Counted from the first letter of the stretch, positions 17,041 to 26,670 are shown. The stretch is 64,000 bases of DNA from Paenibacillus turpanensis (GCF_011421635.1 NZ_WTLI01000005.1:62001-126000), one strand, 5' to 3'. Translations and numbers: made by a program. Notes: generated by a model from the sequence alone, not told the origin.

Positions 17041-17079
17041 AAACACATACACAGGCAACTACGGCCTGTGTATGTGTTT
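17041..17079 (-). terminator. Intercistronic hairpin between tctC and ttuC
   Basis: A perfect 16-bp stem (AAACACATACACAGGC with GCCTGTGTATGTGTTT) and 7-nt loop, 18 nt after the tctC stop and 27 nt before the ttuC start. On the minus strand TTTATT follows. It probably reduces read-through or stabilises the upstream mRNA, giving more transporter than enzyme. Confidence 0.7.
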
Positions 17080-17097
17080 TTACTTTACTTTTGCTTT

Positions 17098-18150
17098 TTA
17101 TTTACGTAATCCCTTATCTGTAGCAATCTTAGTGTACAACGCTGTCTCATCCTTCACGAGTTGACCGAAATCCGCAGCATTGAGGTAAGCGCCTTCTGCA
17201 CTGATGGCTTTCAGCTTCTCTTGGAATGCTGCGTCATTCGCCGCAGCTGCCAATGCTTCTTCCCACATCGCCACGATCTGAGGAGGAGTTCCCTTCGGGA
17301 AGGATACCCCTGACCACCATTTAGCTTTCAATGCAGTTAAGCCTTGCTCCGATACAGTTGGTACATCAGGGAAGTATGGGCTTCTCTCGTCTGATGACAC
17401 AGCAAGCATCTTCACCTTTCCGGACTTTACCATCGTTGATACTTCACTTACTCCCTGAATTGCAAGGATTGCATGTCCGCCGGCAATCTTAGGCATTGCG
17501 TCTGCTGCACCCTTTGTCGTGATCATTCTCGCCTTGCTGTAATCCCCTCCGACACTGTCTAAGAACTCCACTAAGCTGAACGTTGCAATTGCCGTAGGAC
17601 CGGAACTCGTGAATGTTAGCTCGCCCGGGTTTGCCTTTACCCATTCCGCAAATTCATTGAGATCCTTCCATGGTGCATCGTTTTTTACAACGAATGCGAG
17701 TGGATCCTCAACCACTTGAGCCGCAAACTCGAAATCATCTGAAGTGAACGTCAAGTCGGACTTTCCGCCCATAAGTGCCGTGGTACTCGACACGTTATGA
17801 ATAAGAGCTGTGTACCCATCATTTTTTGCTTGTTTCAATACGGCATCCGTAGCTAAAGCGCCTGAAGCACCTGGTTTGTTCACAACCGTAATCGATTGTC
17901 CCCATTGCTGGCTCAGGTAATCGGCAACGGCACGTGCAGATAGGTCGGTTCCTCCGCCCGCCGCAAACGGAACAACGATTTCAATCGGCTTCGTAGGATA
18001 CTTAATCCCCTGTTTTACTTGATTCGTTGTTGTGCCCGAGGACTTATCACTTGGTGAAGTGGATTGAGAACCAGCGCCGCCGCAACCTACTAGAAAAGAT
18101 GCAATGAGAACGAGACTTGTAGATGCCTTGAGTAGAGAAATCTTCTTCAT
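17098..18150 (-). CDS. tctC: Tripartite tricarboxylate transporter substrate-binding lipoprotein TctC
   Basis: 350 residues. The N-terminal signal carries a lipobox, SFLVGC, with the lipidated Cys near residue 23. The mature part shows the Bug/TctC pattern: YPTKPIEIVVPFAAGGGTD, then VVNKPGASGA, and FPDVPTVSEQG near the end. It captures a carboxylate outside the membrane and delivers it to TctAB. The ligand cannot be fixed from sequence. ATG at 18150 has GGGGG upstream. It lies downstream of tctB and tctA. Confidence 0.92.
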   Translation of the reverse strand: MKKISLLKASTSLVLIASFLVGCGGAGSQSTSPSDKSSGTTTNQVKQGIKYPTKPIEIVVPFAAGGGTDLSARAVADYLSQQWGQSITVVNKPGASGALATDAVLKQAKNDGYTALIHNVSSTTALMGGKSDLTFTSDDFEFAAQVVEDPLAFVVKNDAPWKDLNEFAEWVKANPGELTFTSSGPTAIATFSLVEFLDSVGGDYSKARMITTKGAADAMPKIAGGHAILAIQGVSEVSTMVKSGKVKMLAVSSDERSPYFPDVPTVSEQGLTALKAKWWSGVSFPKGTPPQIVAMWEEALAAAANDAAFQEKLKAISAEGAYLNAADFGQLVKDETALYTKIATDKGLRK

Positions 18151-18225
18151 GAAAAATGTCCCCCTTGAAATATAAATATATGTGGTGAAGCTGTAAAACC
18201 TATAGTTAGCAGTCGCGTAACTTTC

Positions 18226-19740
18226 TTACGCCAAATCCAACTCTTGGCCCGCGACTTCCTTTACTCTCGCCTTTGTTCTGCGAATGAGCGAGATGGATAC
18301 AACCAACAGCATAGCAGCTGCAATAAGAATACCTAACGCAATCGGTTTCTGAACAAATATGAGCCAGTTACCGTTCGACATCGCCATCGATTGTTGGAAG
18401 GATGATTCCAGGATTGGACCTAATATGAAACAAAGGATGAGCGGAACGACAGGCCAACGGAACTTATGAAGCACATAACCGATTACGCCAAAGATCAGTG
18501 CAATGAACACGTCAAACAAGCTATTTCGCACGGTGTAGGAACCGATAATACTAAGAGTTAAGATGATTGGTGCCATGACGCCGAAAGGGATTTTTGTCAA
18601 CTTCGCCCACATTCCAACTAACGGAAGGTTCAGCAAAAGCAGCATTAGATTTCCAACAAACATACTCGCGATGATCGTCCATACGAAGCTTCCGTTTTGT
18701 TCAAACAGTACCGGTCCCGGCTGTAAGCCGTAAATCATTAGACCAGCTAACAGGATCGCAAGCGGAGGAGAACTTGGAATGCCTAGCGCCAATAACGGTA
18801 TGAAACCGGAGGAGCTTGTTGAGTTATTCGCTGCTTCGGGGGCCGCAACACCTTCGATTGCACCCTTTCCAAAGCGCTCGGGCGTTTTCGAAACCTTCTT
18901 TTCGACATCATAAGCAAGAAAGGTCGTCACAGCAGTAGAGCAACCGGGCAACAAACCGAGCAAAAACCCAAGTACACTGCCACGCAAGGCTGCCGGAGTA
19001 CTTTGCTTCAGATCAGATACACTCGGATACACACTTCCGATACTGTCCGGAGAGATAGCTACTTTTTTCTCATCGAGCCCCTTCAATACCTCAGCTATGG
19101 CGAACAACCCGATAATAATGCTGATCATCTCCAATCCCCCGGTCATTGTCTGGTTTCCGAAGTCGAAGCGTGGACTACCGGAAGGACCCATCCCGACCAT
19201 CGACAGCATATAGCCAAACAACCCCATAATTAATCCTTTAAGCAACGAGTTGCCTGCAAGATTCACAATTACGGTTAGAGCCAGTATCATGAGAGCAAAA
19301 TATTCCGCAGGACCAAATTTTAAAGCCTGATCAGCAAGCAGAGGTGCAAAGAATACAAGCCCAACTACACCTAACGTGCCTGCAACAAAGGATGCGATCG
19401 CTGCGATTCCTAATGCCGGTCCTCCCTTCCCTTGCTTCGCAAGCGGATACCCGTCAAGACAAGTTGGAACAGAGGAGACTTCCCCAGGGATATTAAGCAG
19501 AATGGCTGTTGTAGAGCCTCCATACATTGCACCGTAATAGATTCCTGCCAGCATAATAATTCCCTGAGTCGGCTCTAGGATCGTTGTTAACGGTAGGAGA
19601 ATCGCAATGGCAGAAGTTGGTCCAAGACCTGGGAGCATCCCAACAAGCGTCCCTACCATGGCACCAAGTACCGCCATCAGAAGGTTCATCGGCGTAAGAG
19701 CCTCCACGAAACCATTCATGAGCATTGAAATTGTTTCCAT
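18226..19740 (-). CDS. tctA: Tripartite tricarboxylate transporter large membrane subunit TctA
   Basis: 504 residues with about 11-12 membrane helices. It contains the conserved TctA blocks GTLVGMLPGLGPTSAIAIL, YYGAMYGGSTTAILLNIPGE and the second-half repeat LLGLLPGCSTAVTTFL and GIPSSPPLAILLAGLMIYG. It forms the sodium- or proton-coupled carboxylate channel with TctB. It begins 15 nt after tctB and precedes tctC. Confidence 0.95.
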   Translation of the reverse strand: METISMLMNGFVEALTPMNLLMAVLGAMVGTLVGMLPGLGPTSAIAILLPLTTILEPTQGIIMLAGIYYGAMYGGSTTAILLNIPGEVSSVPTCLDGYPLAKQGKGGPALGIAAIASFVAGTLGVVGLVFFAPLLADQALKFGPAEYFALMILALTVIVNLAGNSLLKGLIMGLFGYMLSMVGMGPSGSPRFDFGNQTMTGGLEMISIIIGLFAIAEVLKGLDEKKVAISPDSIGSVYPSVSDLKQSTPAALRGSVLGFLLGLLPGCSTAVTTFLAYDVEKKVSKTPERFGKGAIEGVAAPEAANNSTSSSGFIPLLALGIPSSPPLAILLAGLMIYGLQPGPVLFEQNGSFVWTIIASMFVGNLMLLLLNLPLVGMWAKLTKIPFGVMAPIILTLSIIGSYTVRNSLFDVFIALIFGVIGYVLHKFRWPVVPLILCFILGPILESSFQQSMAMSNGNWLIFVQKPIALGILIAAAMLLVVSISLIRRTKARVKEVAGQELDLA

Positions 19741-19755
19741 TAATTATTTCCTCCT

Positions 19756-20220
19756 CTACCAGCCGAAGATCCCGTCAGGGAAAGGCATTTGTAACCAATA
19801 AATAAACAATAGATATAAAGCGATAATGGAAACGCTTCCAAATAATGCGGATTTTAATACCCCGTAGTCCCCGATTATTTTAAACAAAGTAACAAGTAAC
19901 AGAAAGGTGCTCAAAACATAACCTAGCACAGGGAGCAAAACGTAATACAAGAACAATAATCCAATTACAATACATAGATTTCTCATTGCTTTTCCGCTAG
20001 GAAAATCTACTGTAAACTTCTCACCCCTGTCCTTCAGCGCAACGAGCACTAACCCTAGCACGATCATGGCAACACCGATCAATGCGGGAAATGTATGATC
20101 TCCAACGAAGATGTTCATCCGGTTCGGATATTGTTTCACAGCTTCAAAGATCGAGAAGACTCCAAACCCGGCGGTGATGAACCCTCCAACTGTATCTTGA
20201 TGTAACAACCGCTTGGCCAT
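19756..20220 (-). CDS. tctB: Tripartite tricarboxylate transporter small membrane subunit TctB
   Basis: 154 residues with four membrane helices, fitting TctB in length and topology (VGGFITAGFGVFSIFEAVKQYP near the start, LPVLGYVLSTFLLLVTLFK in the middle). It is the first gene of the tct operon. The start ATG at 20220 follows GGGGGTGGG. A perfect cre site lies 20 bp upstream, and a tandem 10-bp repeat lies further out. Confidence 0.88.
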   Translation of the reverse strand: MAKRLLHQDTVGGFITAGFGVFSIFEAVKQYPNRMNIFVGDHTFPALIGVAMIVLGLVLVALKDRGEKFTVDFPSGKAMRNLCIVIGLLFLYYVLLPVLGYVLSTFLLLVTLFKIIGDYGVLKSALFGSVSIIALYLLFIYWLQMPFPDGIFGW

Positions 20221-20239
20221 ACGCCCACCCCCAAATAAT

Positions 20240-20253
20240 TGTAATCGCTTTCA
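20240..20253. promoter_or_regulatory. cre site (CcpA) at the tct operon
   Basis: TGTAATCGCTTTCA matches the Bacillus cre consensus TGWAANCGNTNWCA at every position, and on the other strand too. It is downstream of the likely promoter and 20 bp from the tctB start, a roadblock/repression position. It predicts catabolite repression of the carboxylate uptake operon by preferred sugars. Confidence 0.8.
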
Positions 20254-20295
20254 TTTTCTTATGATGATAATCATATGATGGGATGGCGAGAAAGG

Positions 20296-20315
20296 AAAGT
20301 TTCTTAAAGTTTCTT
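20296..20315. promoter_or_regulatory. Tandem 10-bp direct repeat, candidate response-regulator site
   Basis: AAAGTTTCTT occurs twice with no gap, so both copies face the same side of the helix. It lies between the terminator of the regulator gene and the tctB promoter region. The adjacent CitB-type regulator is the natural candidate binder; this is inference. Confidence 0.5.
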
Positions 20316-20336
20316 TAGCATTATGTAACTAAAGTA

Positions 20337-20361
20337 AATAAGCGACCTCATTGGCCGCTTA
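20337..20361 (-). terminator. Terminator of the CitAB-type regulatory operon
   Basis: Stem TAAGCGACC with GGCCGCTTA (one wobble) and a TATTTACTTT tail on the minus strand. Its first base pair starts inside the stop codon of the response regulator. It separates the regulator transcript from tctBAC. Confidence 0.65.
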
Positions 20362-21072
20362 CAGATATCCTTGGATTTTATGAATTTTCTCTTCATTCAC
20401 ACGATACCTGGTCACCGGTCGGCCAACCGAGCCATAATTGGTCTCAGAAGTGAGAATTTCGAGATAGGAGAAAAAATATAGATATTTTTGGATTGATACC
20501 CTAGATATCCCGCAGCTAATCGCCACCTCTTCAGCTGTGAACGGTTTGCCTCTGGCTTGGAGATCGTCCCATATACGAGCCATTGTGTTTCGGGTCAACC
20601 CCTTGGGGAGTTCGGAAGTAGGAGCCGAAGGTGAACCCATATCTCTATAAAAAAGGTGTTTATCAAGCTCTTCTTGTGACAAGCGATCCTTATTCTCCAT
20701 AAACCTTCGGTCTTCCTTGTATCCTTCCAGTGCGTTCTGGAATCGTTCATATTCGAAAGGCTTGATTAAATAATCAACAGCGCCGTATCGAAGTGCCCTT
20801 CTAATACTCTGCATATCGCTGGCAGCGCTGATAACAATGACATCGATGGCTTTACCTGAATTTAGTATCTGCATGAGCAGCTCGAGCCCATTCTTTCCAG
20901 GCATAAAGATATCGAGCAAAATCAGATCAATACTGTGTTTTTGGATCGCCTCAAGGGCATCCTTAACGTTTGAGGCCATCGCAACAATGGTATATCCTTG
21001 GATACGTTCAAGGTATCGCTTATTTAATTCAGCTACCATGGGGTCATCCTCAATAATTAACACTTGTATCAT
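20359..21072 (-). CDS. CitB/DctR-type response regulator
   Basis: 237 residues. The receiver domain (about 1-122) has the acidic pocket IIEDD, the phosphoacceptor in DLILLDIFMPGKNGLEL and K in YLIKPFEYERF. The C-terminal part has a helix-turn-helix of the CitB type (AEEVAISCGISRVSIQKYLYFF) and ends with RPVTRYRVNEEK. It should activate carboxylate transport or metabolism genes when phosphorylated by the upstream kinase. The gene overlaps the kinase by 4 nt. Its likely target is the tctBAC operon just downstream. Confidence 0.9.
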   Translation of the reverse strand: MIQVLIIEDDPMVAELNKRYLERIQGYTIVAMASNVKDALEAIQKHSIDLILLDIFMPGKNGLELLMQILNSGKAIDVIVISAASDMQSIRRALRYGAVDYLIKPFEYERFQNALEGYKEDRRFMENKDRLSQEELDKHLFYRDMGSPSAPTSELPKGLTRNTMARIWDDLQARGKPFTAEEVAISCGISRVSIQKYLYFFSYLEILTSETNYGSVGRPVTRYRVNEEKIHKIQGYL

Positions 21073-22667
21073 TCCTGATCGATCCCTTCATATGGAATCT
21101 GAACTTCGAAGGTTGAACCTTTTCCTTCTTGCGAGCTTACCTGCAAGCGGCCTCCAAGAAGCTCAACACTGTGTTTTACCAAGGAAAGGCCAATCCCCCT
21201 ATGATCTCCCTTTGTAGAATATCCGCTCATAAAGATCTGTTCCCTATTGGTTTCCGTTAAGCCAGGTCCTGTATCTGTGATACGAACCAGCAAATTACGG
21301 TCACCATCCCAATTCAAGTGAATGACTACGGTTCCTGCACCGAATTCTTGAACCGCCTGTAGTGCATTGTCAACAAGATTTCCCATTATCGTAATCAACT
21401 CGTGTGTGATATGTGGATCCCTGGGTTCAGGCAATACCGAATCTATAATTAGGGTTAATTCTGTGCCCATCTCTCGTGCGTAGCTGAGCTTCCCAAGGAT
21501 AAACCCCGCAAGAACGGGATCGCGAATGGAACGAACGACCGTTCCGACCTCCTGCTGATGTTTTTTCGTAATCTGCTTGATGTATTCAATCAACCGTTCA
21601 TAAGCACCAAGCTCCATCATTCCTAAAATTACGTGAAGCTTATTCATAAACTCATGCGTTTGTGTACGAAGTGCTTCGACGTACATCTGAACGCCTGTTA
21701 GCTTTTCGGCGAGTTGATTCACTTCTGACTTGTCACGGAAGGTAGAGATTGCTCCCACGATTGATCCATCCAAAATAATAGGGGTACGATTGACAACCCA
21801 GATGTTGCCGTTAATCATCTGCTCTTGGTCGTACTCTGCTTCACCCGTCTGCAACACAATGGACAGACGTGAGTTTGGCAAATATTTATCGATATTTTTA
21901 CCAAGATAATTCGGATCAAGTCCTGCTTCCCGGAACAACCGCTGTGCCTCCATATTTGCTACCGTGATTTTTGCATCTCTATTTACTGCGATAATTCCTT
22001 CCCTGGTTGACTCCAGCATCGCGCTGCGTTCTTTAAGCAGCCTTGATATCTCTCTTGGTTCCAAGCCGAACAGGATTTTGCGGATACGCCAAGCAAGGAA
22101 AAACGCCCCGACAACTCCGATCATACCTCCAGTCGCTATACCACCCATAATGGTAAGTCGGTTATCGGTAATCTCGTCTTTTACGTTCACAAGTAAAATG
22201 CCGACGGCTACGACTCCTAATTGCTCCCCGTCTGAACGAAAAATAGGTGTGAAGGCCCGAAGAGACAAACCAAGCGTCCCTTCAGCTGTGGATACATACT
22301 CCTCACCCTGCAGCGCTCTCTTCTCATCCCCGCCGACGAAGAGTTGTCCCACACGCAACGGGTTAGGATGCGATTTTCGGATCCCGTTCATATTCATTAC
22401 AACAATATAATCTACATCTGTAGCCTTGCGAATCCGGTTCGCGAATTCCTGGATCTCGCCCTCGCCCCGCTCCCCGGATAAACTCTCAATAACCAAGGTC
22501 GAGTTTGCCATCATTTTGGCTACGTACGATACTTTCTCCTGTTTATTTGTGCTAATAATGTCAGCCATAATGTTGCTGATCAACATGTCTGTAACAAATA
22601 ATGCCAGGATAAAGACGCTGGAGATCAGCAAAATGATTGTTGTTTGTAACCGCAAAAATGTATGCAC
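21069..22667 (-). CDS. CitA/DcuS-type sensor histidine kinase
   Basis: 532 residues. A membrane helix at about 8-30, an extracellular PDC/Cache-like sensor (about 35-170), a second helix near 175-195, a PAS domain (about 220-320), a dimerisation helix with RTQTHEFMNKLHVILGMMELG (phosphoacceptor His) and a C-terminal HATPase with N box GNLVDNALQAVQ and G boxes DTGPGL and GIGLSLVKH. This is the citrate/C4-dicarboxylate sensor class. The start is GTG at 22667 with GGAGGGGAG just upstream. It is co-transcribed with the response regulator. Confidence 0.92.
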   Translation of the reverse strand: MHTFLRLQTTIILLISSVFILALFVTDMLISNIMADIISTNKQEKVSYVAKMMANSTLVIESLSGERGEGEIQEFANRIRKATDVDYIVVMNMNGIRKSHPNPLRVGQLFVGGDEKRALQGEEYVSTAEGTLGLSLRAFTPIFRSDGEQLGVVAVGILLVNVKDEITDNRLTIMGGIATGGMIGVVGAFFLAWRIRKILFGLEPREISRLLKERSAMLESTREGIIAVNRDAKITVANMEAQRLFREAGLDPNYLGKNIDKYLPNSRLSIVLQTGEAEYDQEQMINGNIWVVNRTPIILDGSIVGAISTFRDKSEVNQLAEKLTGVQMYVEALRTQTHEFMNKLHVILGMMELGAYERLIEYIKQITKKHQQEVGTVVRSIRDPVLAGFILGKLSYAREMGTELTLIIDSVLPEPRDPHITHELITIMGNLVDNALQAVQEFGAGTVVIHLNWDGDRNLLVRITDTGPGLTETNREQIFMSGYSTKGDHRGIGLSLVKHSVELLGGRLQVSSQEGKGSTFEVQIPYEGIDQE

Positions 22668-22913
22668 CTCCCCTCCATCCCTTATTTTTCCCTCATAGTA
22701 TTACAAATATCAAACACATAAAGCAGAACCAAAACGAGCATACTAGACATGCGGTAATACGTTAAGGAGATATTCGTATGTCGGGAGAGTTGGTTGAGAT
22801 AAGACTTAAATAACCTGTTCTGAAATATATTGTGATAAATGCTTTTAATGATGACCCTTCTGCAATAGGCTTTTGAACATATCTCTAACTTCCAACGAAA
22901 ACTAAATCCCAAT
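22668..22913. other. Intergenic region, promoter of the sensor kinase operon
   Basis: No convincing gene. An 89-codon minus-strand frame at 22682-22951 lacks a ribosome binding site and runs through the copA terminator, so it is rejected. Confidence 0.4.
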
Positions 22914-22948
22914 AAAAAAAGGCGCAAAGTGAAATGCTTGCACCTTTT
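22914..22948 (-). terminator. Terminator after copA
   Basis: Imperfect stem AAGGTGCAAG with CTTTGCGCCTT followed by seven T residues on the minus strand, shortly after the copA stop. Confidence 0.75.
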
Positions 22949-22966
22949 CAAGGTTACTGTTTCAAG

Positions 22967-25369
22967 TTATAACTTAACTCGCTTCAAACGCAGTGCATTG
23001 CTTACCACAGACAAGGAGCTGAACGCCATAGCCGCCCCTGCTATCCATGGTGTTAACAGACCGGCCGCCGCAATCTGCACACCTATAATATTATAAATAA
23101 AAGCCCAAAAGAGGTTTTGTTTAATATTTTTCATGGTGGATTTAGATAATCGAATCGCCGTATTTATGCTTCTTAAATCCCCACGTATGAGGGTGATATC
23201 CCCGGTTTCGATGGCAATATCAGAGCCTGTACCCATGGACATACCGATATTCGCTGTCGCTAATGCAGGCGCATCGTTGATTCCATCCCCTACCATAGCG
23301 ACAACATACCCTTGCTCCTGCAATTTTTTAATCTCTTCCGCTTTCCCTTCCGGCAATACCTCCGCAATTACGCGAGAAACACCTACTTCTTTGCCGATTG
23401 TTTCTGCTGTTCGCTGATTATCACCGGTTAACATCACAACATGGAGTCCGAGAGCTTTCAATTCCTCGATCGCTATCTTTGAATGCTCCTTCACAGTATC
23501 CGCAACGGCGATCACAGCTGACAAGGCACCATCTACAGCCATAAACATCGCGGTTTTCCCTTGCATCTCAAGCTCCTCTACTCGCTGCTGCGAAGGAGAG
23601 ATATCAATACCATGGTTCTTCATTAATTTGCGAGTACCTAGCAACACCTGCTGCCCTTGGACCGTGGCCTCCACGCCATGTCCTGGAATCGCTAAAAATT
23701 GTTCCGGATCCGGGATAACATCAAACAGCGCCTTCCCGGCGGAAACAATGGCCTCCGCTAGAGGATGTTCAGAACGCTTTTCTGCGATGGAGGCAATTAG
23801 CAGGAGTTCGTCATTATATTCATCTTGAAAAGGAATCAGTTCAGTTAATACAGGCTTTCCGTGGGTGATCGTACCGGTTTTATCTAAGACGACTGCCGTT
23901 ATTTTATGAGCTTTTTCGAGCGCTTCAGCTGATTTGAATAAGATTCCGTTTTCCGCCCCCTTCCCCGTTCCAACCATTAGGGAGGTTGGTGTGGCTAAGC
24001 CAAGTGCACAAGGACAGGCAATTACTAAGATCGAAACAAAGCTAATTAAGCCCGGTGTGATTTGGTAAGGTGTGATGAAGAAATACCAGACCAAAAAAGT
24101 AAGAATGGATATTCCAATAATAATAAACGCAAAATATCCAGAAATTAAATCGGCCAAGCGTTGTATGGGAGCCTTCGAGCCCTGCGCTTCCTCTACGACC
24201 TTCACGATTTGCGCCAAAGCAGTATCCTTGCCTACCCGTGTTGCCTTAAAGGTAAAGGTCCCATGCTTGTTAATCGTTGCACCGATCACATGATCTTCGA
24301 TCTTCTTTTCAACGGGGACACTCTCTCCGGTCAACATAGACTCATCAATTGTGGAATGTCCTTCGACTAAAATCCCGTCAACGGGTATCTTTTCACCTGG
24401 CCGAACGATGATAAGATCTCCTACACTGACCTCCTCAATCGCGATGTCCTGTTCTACTCCGTTTCGGATCACTCTGGCTGTTTTGGCCTGCATACCTAAC
24501 AGCTTTTTTATTGCTTCCGAGGTTTTACCTCTTGCAATGTATTCCATCGTTTTTCCGAGTAGGACCAATGTAATAATGATTGCACTTGCTTCAAAATAAA
24601 CATGATGCTGCCCCATAAAGGTAAGCACTACACTATATAAGTAGGCCGCCGTCGTTCCTAGTACAACAAGAACATCCATATTCGCGGATCTGCTCTTCAG
24701 ATTTTTATAGGCGCCTACGTAAAAGTTCCAGCCAGCAATAAATTGAACTGGGGTCGCCAGCGCCATTTGAAACCATGGATTATACAAGATCGCAGGGTAC
24801 GGAGGAATCACGCCCATCATACCAAACATGTAAATCATAAACGGTGATGTCAAAACAATCGAAAAAGTTAACAGCCTCATTTTTTTCTGGACAACGAGGT
24901 CTCTTCTTTCCTCTTGAACCAGTGTGCTTGAGCTTTCTTTAATTTCTCTGGCTTTATAGCCGAGACGTTCAATACTCTCCACGACTTCAGAGGATTCCAT
25001 AGGCAAATGATAGTGGACCGTTACTTTCTTCGTCGCTAAGTTGACATTGGCTTCTTGCACTCCGTTCAATTTCTTCAGTGTCTTCTCAATCCGATTCACG
25101 CAAGCAGAGCAGGTCATGCCTTCAATTGAAAATTCCGCCTTGGAAGTCGGAACCTTATATCCTAAGGATTCAATTTTTTGAACGATATGAGCGGCATCTG
25201 TTTGACTCGGACCAAACGAAATATTGGCTTTTTCGCTGGCCATATTTACGGCGGTTTCCTGAACCCCATCCATTTTTGAAACGGCTTTCTCAATACGCTG
25301 AACGCAGGAGGAGCATGTCATCCCTTCTACCGGAAGAGTAATCTGTTCAATCTTGCTGTTTTCTATCAT
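22967..25369 (-). CDS. copA: Copper-exporting P1B-type ATPase CopA
   Basis: 800 residues. There are two heavy-metal-associated domains with CxxC sites GMTCSSC (16-22) and GMTCSAC (84-90), then eight membrane helices. The metal-binding [11 protein letters not shown] lies near residue 452, the phosphorylation site DKTGT near 495, and the hinge [10 protein letters not shown] near 693. It exports Cu+ from the cytosol with ATP. It starts 19 nt after the 289-residue cupredoxin-tailed protein, so both probably use the promoter at 26301-26334. ATG at 25369 follows GGAAGGTGG. Confidence 0.97.
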   Translation of the reverse strand: MIENSKIEQITLPVEGMTCSSCVQRIEKAVSKMDGVQETAVNMASEKANISFGPSQTDAAHIVQKIESLGYKVPTSKAEFSIEGMTCSACVNRIEKTLKKLNGVQEANVNLATKKVTVHYHLPMESSEVVESIERLGYKAREIKESSSTLVQEERRDLVVQKKMRLLTFSIVLTSPFMIYMFGMMGVIPPYPAILYNPWFQMALATPVQFIAGWNFYVGAYKNLKSRSANMDVLVVLGTTAAYLYSVVLTFMGQHHVYFEASAIIITLVLLGKTMEYIARGKTSEAIKKLLGMQAKTARVIRNGVEQDIAIEEVSVGDLIIVRPGEKIPVDGILVEGHSTIDESMLTGESVPVEKKIEDHVIGATINKHGTFTFKATRVGKDTALAQIVKVVEEAQGSKAPIQRLADLISGYFAFIIIGISILTFLVWYFFITPYQITPGLISFVSILVIACPCALGLATPTSLMVGTGKGAENGILFKSAEALEKAHKITAVVLDKTGTITHGKPVLTELIPFQDEYNDELLLIASIAEKRSEHPLAEAIVSAGKALFDVIPDPEQFLAIPGHGVEATVQGQQVLLGTRKLMKNHGIDISPSQQRVEELEMQGKTAMFMAVDGALSAVIAVADTVKEHSKIAIEELKALGLHVVMLTGDNQRTAETIGKEVGVSRVIAEVLPEGKAEEIKKLQEQGYVVAMVGDGINDAPALATANIGMSMGTGSDIAIETGDITLIRGDLRSINTAIRLSKSTMKNIKQNLFWAFIYNIIGVQIAAAGLLTPWIAGAAMAFSSLSVVSNALRLKRVKL

Positions 25370-25388
25370 GATTCCACCTTCCCCTCAG

Positions 25389-26258
25389 TTATCGGATTAT
25401 AATCGTACCTGTATACATCCCCATTCCACATGTAAAAGTGTAGGTGCCGGGCTTCGGATCTTTTAGCGTGATATAGTTGTGGCCTTCCTCAAGAAGCGCA
25501 TTAATCCCTAATTCTTTCGAAATGATTTGCCGTAAACAGCCTGTCCTGCTTTCCGTTACAAAATCAATCATAACCGGCGTTGACGTTCCTGCCTTTAGTG
25601 CTACGTCTTGTTTGCCGTATCCGGAAGGGGTGACGGGGATGCTGGCAATTTGTACGCCTTCGTTTCCGTTCAATATGTGCTGTACCTCTGTAGCGCCGGT
25701 CGTTACCTCTTCCGGAGAAGAAAGAGCAGCTCTCCCCTTCTCTACAAATAATAAGGCAGCGATTAAAACAATTCCCGCCAAAAGACCAATGACACTGCCC
25801 AAAAACGGTTTTGACATTTTTGCGCTTTGACTGCTCTTCCTTCCCGATTCTTCATCGATCAACTGGTTAAGAACAGACATGATGAAAATGAACAGGATGT
25901 CTACAAACAGCAACATAATCTCCGAGGATACAGTGAGCATCGCCCCGAGCATGGCCCCCATCATACCGCCCATAATTGCGGCCAGCATTCCATCCATCGC
26001 AGCCATGAGGCTGATCGGTTTACCCGACGCATACCCTGCGAGCATTCCGGCTAAAATGGCCGTAATTGTCGGAATCGTTAAATCAGGTTGAGCTACAACC
26101 CCAAGGATGACGCCCAAGGCAATACTCGACATCATGGCAATGGTCATCGATATCATCATTCCGGCCATACAAGTTAATCGTTCCCTTTGCTTGTAGGTAT
26201 GAAACACAGAATGAATGGTGAAAAACAAAACGATTCCAATACTTATCACGGTAATCAT
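25389..26258 (-). CDS. Membrane protein with C-terminal cupredoxin-like domain
   Basis: 289 residues. The first 180 hold about five membrane helices with unusually Met- and Gly-rich stretches (AAMDGMLAAIMGGMMGAMLGA). The last 90 form a cupredoxin-like beta domain with candidate copper ligands: Cys in ESRTGCLRQIIS, His in LLEEGHNYITL and the final GTYTFTCGMGMYTGTI, a C-x-M pattern. It probably accepts or passes on copper at the outer membrane face. Upstream of copA and behind its own box-type promoter. I know no named family for the whole architecture. Confidence 0.75.
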   Translation of the reverse strand: MITVISIGIVLFFTIHSVFHTYKQRERLTCMAGMMISMTIAMMSSIALGVILGVVAQPDLTIPTITAILAGMLAGYASGKPISLMAAMDGMLAAIMGGMMGAMLGAMLTVSSEIMLLFVDILFIFIMSVLNQLIDEESGRKSSQSAKMSKPFLGSVIGLLAGIVLIAALLFVEKGRAALSSPEEVTTGATEVQHILNGNEGVQIASIPVTPSGYGKQDVALKAGTSTPVMIDFVTESRTGCLRQIISKELGINALLEEGHNYITLKDPKPGTYTFTCGMGMYTGTIIIR

Positions 26259-26300
26259 CGACTTCAGTTACTCCTCTACGTATTTTCAATTTTCGAAAAG

Positions 26301-26334
26301 AGTATACCGAAAAAATATGATGAAAGTGTGATGA
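26301..26334 (-). promoter_or_regulatory. Promoter B of the copper regulon (289-aa protein and copA)
   Basis: On the minus strand a TCATCA box, continued by CACTTTCATCAT, stands 28 nt before a -10 TATACT. Repeats of TCATCA 11 bp apart suggest an OmpR-family binding site. Same architecture as at 26989, 33249 and 35685. Confidence 0.7.
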
Positions 26335-26364
26335 GTTAAAATTGAAGTCTCCAACTGTAATAGT

Positions 26365-26399
26365 AAAAAAGCGAAAAGGCAGAGCCTTTCCGCTTTTGA
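26365..26399 (-). terminator. Terminator of the Met-rich/DUF2933-like operon
   Basis: A 14-bp stem (AAAAGCGAAAAGGC with GCCTTTCCGCTTTT, one mismatch) and 3-nt loop, followed on the minus strand by a T-run. Confidence 0.8.
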
Positions 26400-26415
26400 A
26401 CATTTCACTACTATT

Positions 26416-26670
26416 TTAAGAAAAAGCACGCTTTTGCTGATCCAGTTCAACAACCGTAGCATCGGGTCTTTTTAGGGCTTCCATCTCCAGCATTAATTTT
26501 TGATTTTGCTCCATTAGTTCGGCCATTCGAATTTGTAATTGCTGTATTTCATGATGGCCGGCATCCGTTTGTGCAGCATCTTTCGGATTCTTGTTTCCGC
26601 TGAACAGGCCTCTCATGCACAATAGCATCATTAGCGGACAAGCAAGCAGCGCTAAAAATGACCAATCCAT
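26416..26670 (-). CDS. Small membrane protein, DUF2933-like, with coiled coil
   Basis: 84 residues. One N-terminal helix (about 4-22, FLALLACPLMMLLCMRGLF) carries two Cys and several Met. After a His pair (DAGHHEIQQL) comes a 30-residue coiled coil (LQIRMAELMEQNQKLMLEMEALK). This layout matches DUF2933-type proteins that accompany copper and heavy-metal genes. It follows the Met-rich gene by 32 nt and shares its promoter and terminator. Its biochemical job is unknown; copper relay or docking of a partner is a guess. Confidence 0.7.
   Translation of the reverse strand: MDWSFLALLACPLMMLLCMRGLFSGNKNPKDAAQTDAGHHEIQQLQIRMAELMEQNQKLMLEMEALKRPDATVVELDQQKRAFS

Noticed and set aside
22682..22951. 89-codon minus-strand frame between the sensor kinase and copA
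   Set aside because: No ribosome binding site, composition not protein-like, and it runs through the copA terminator.
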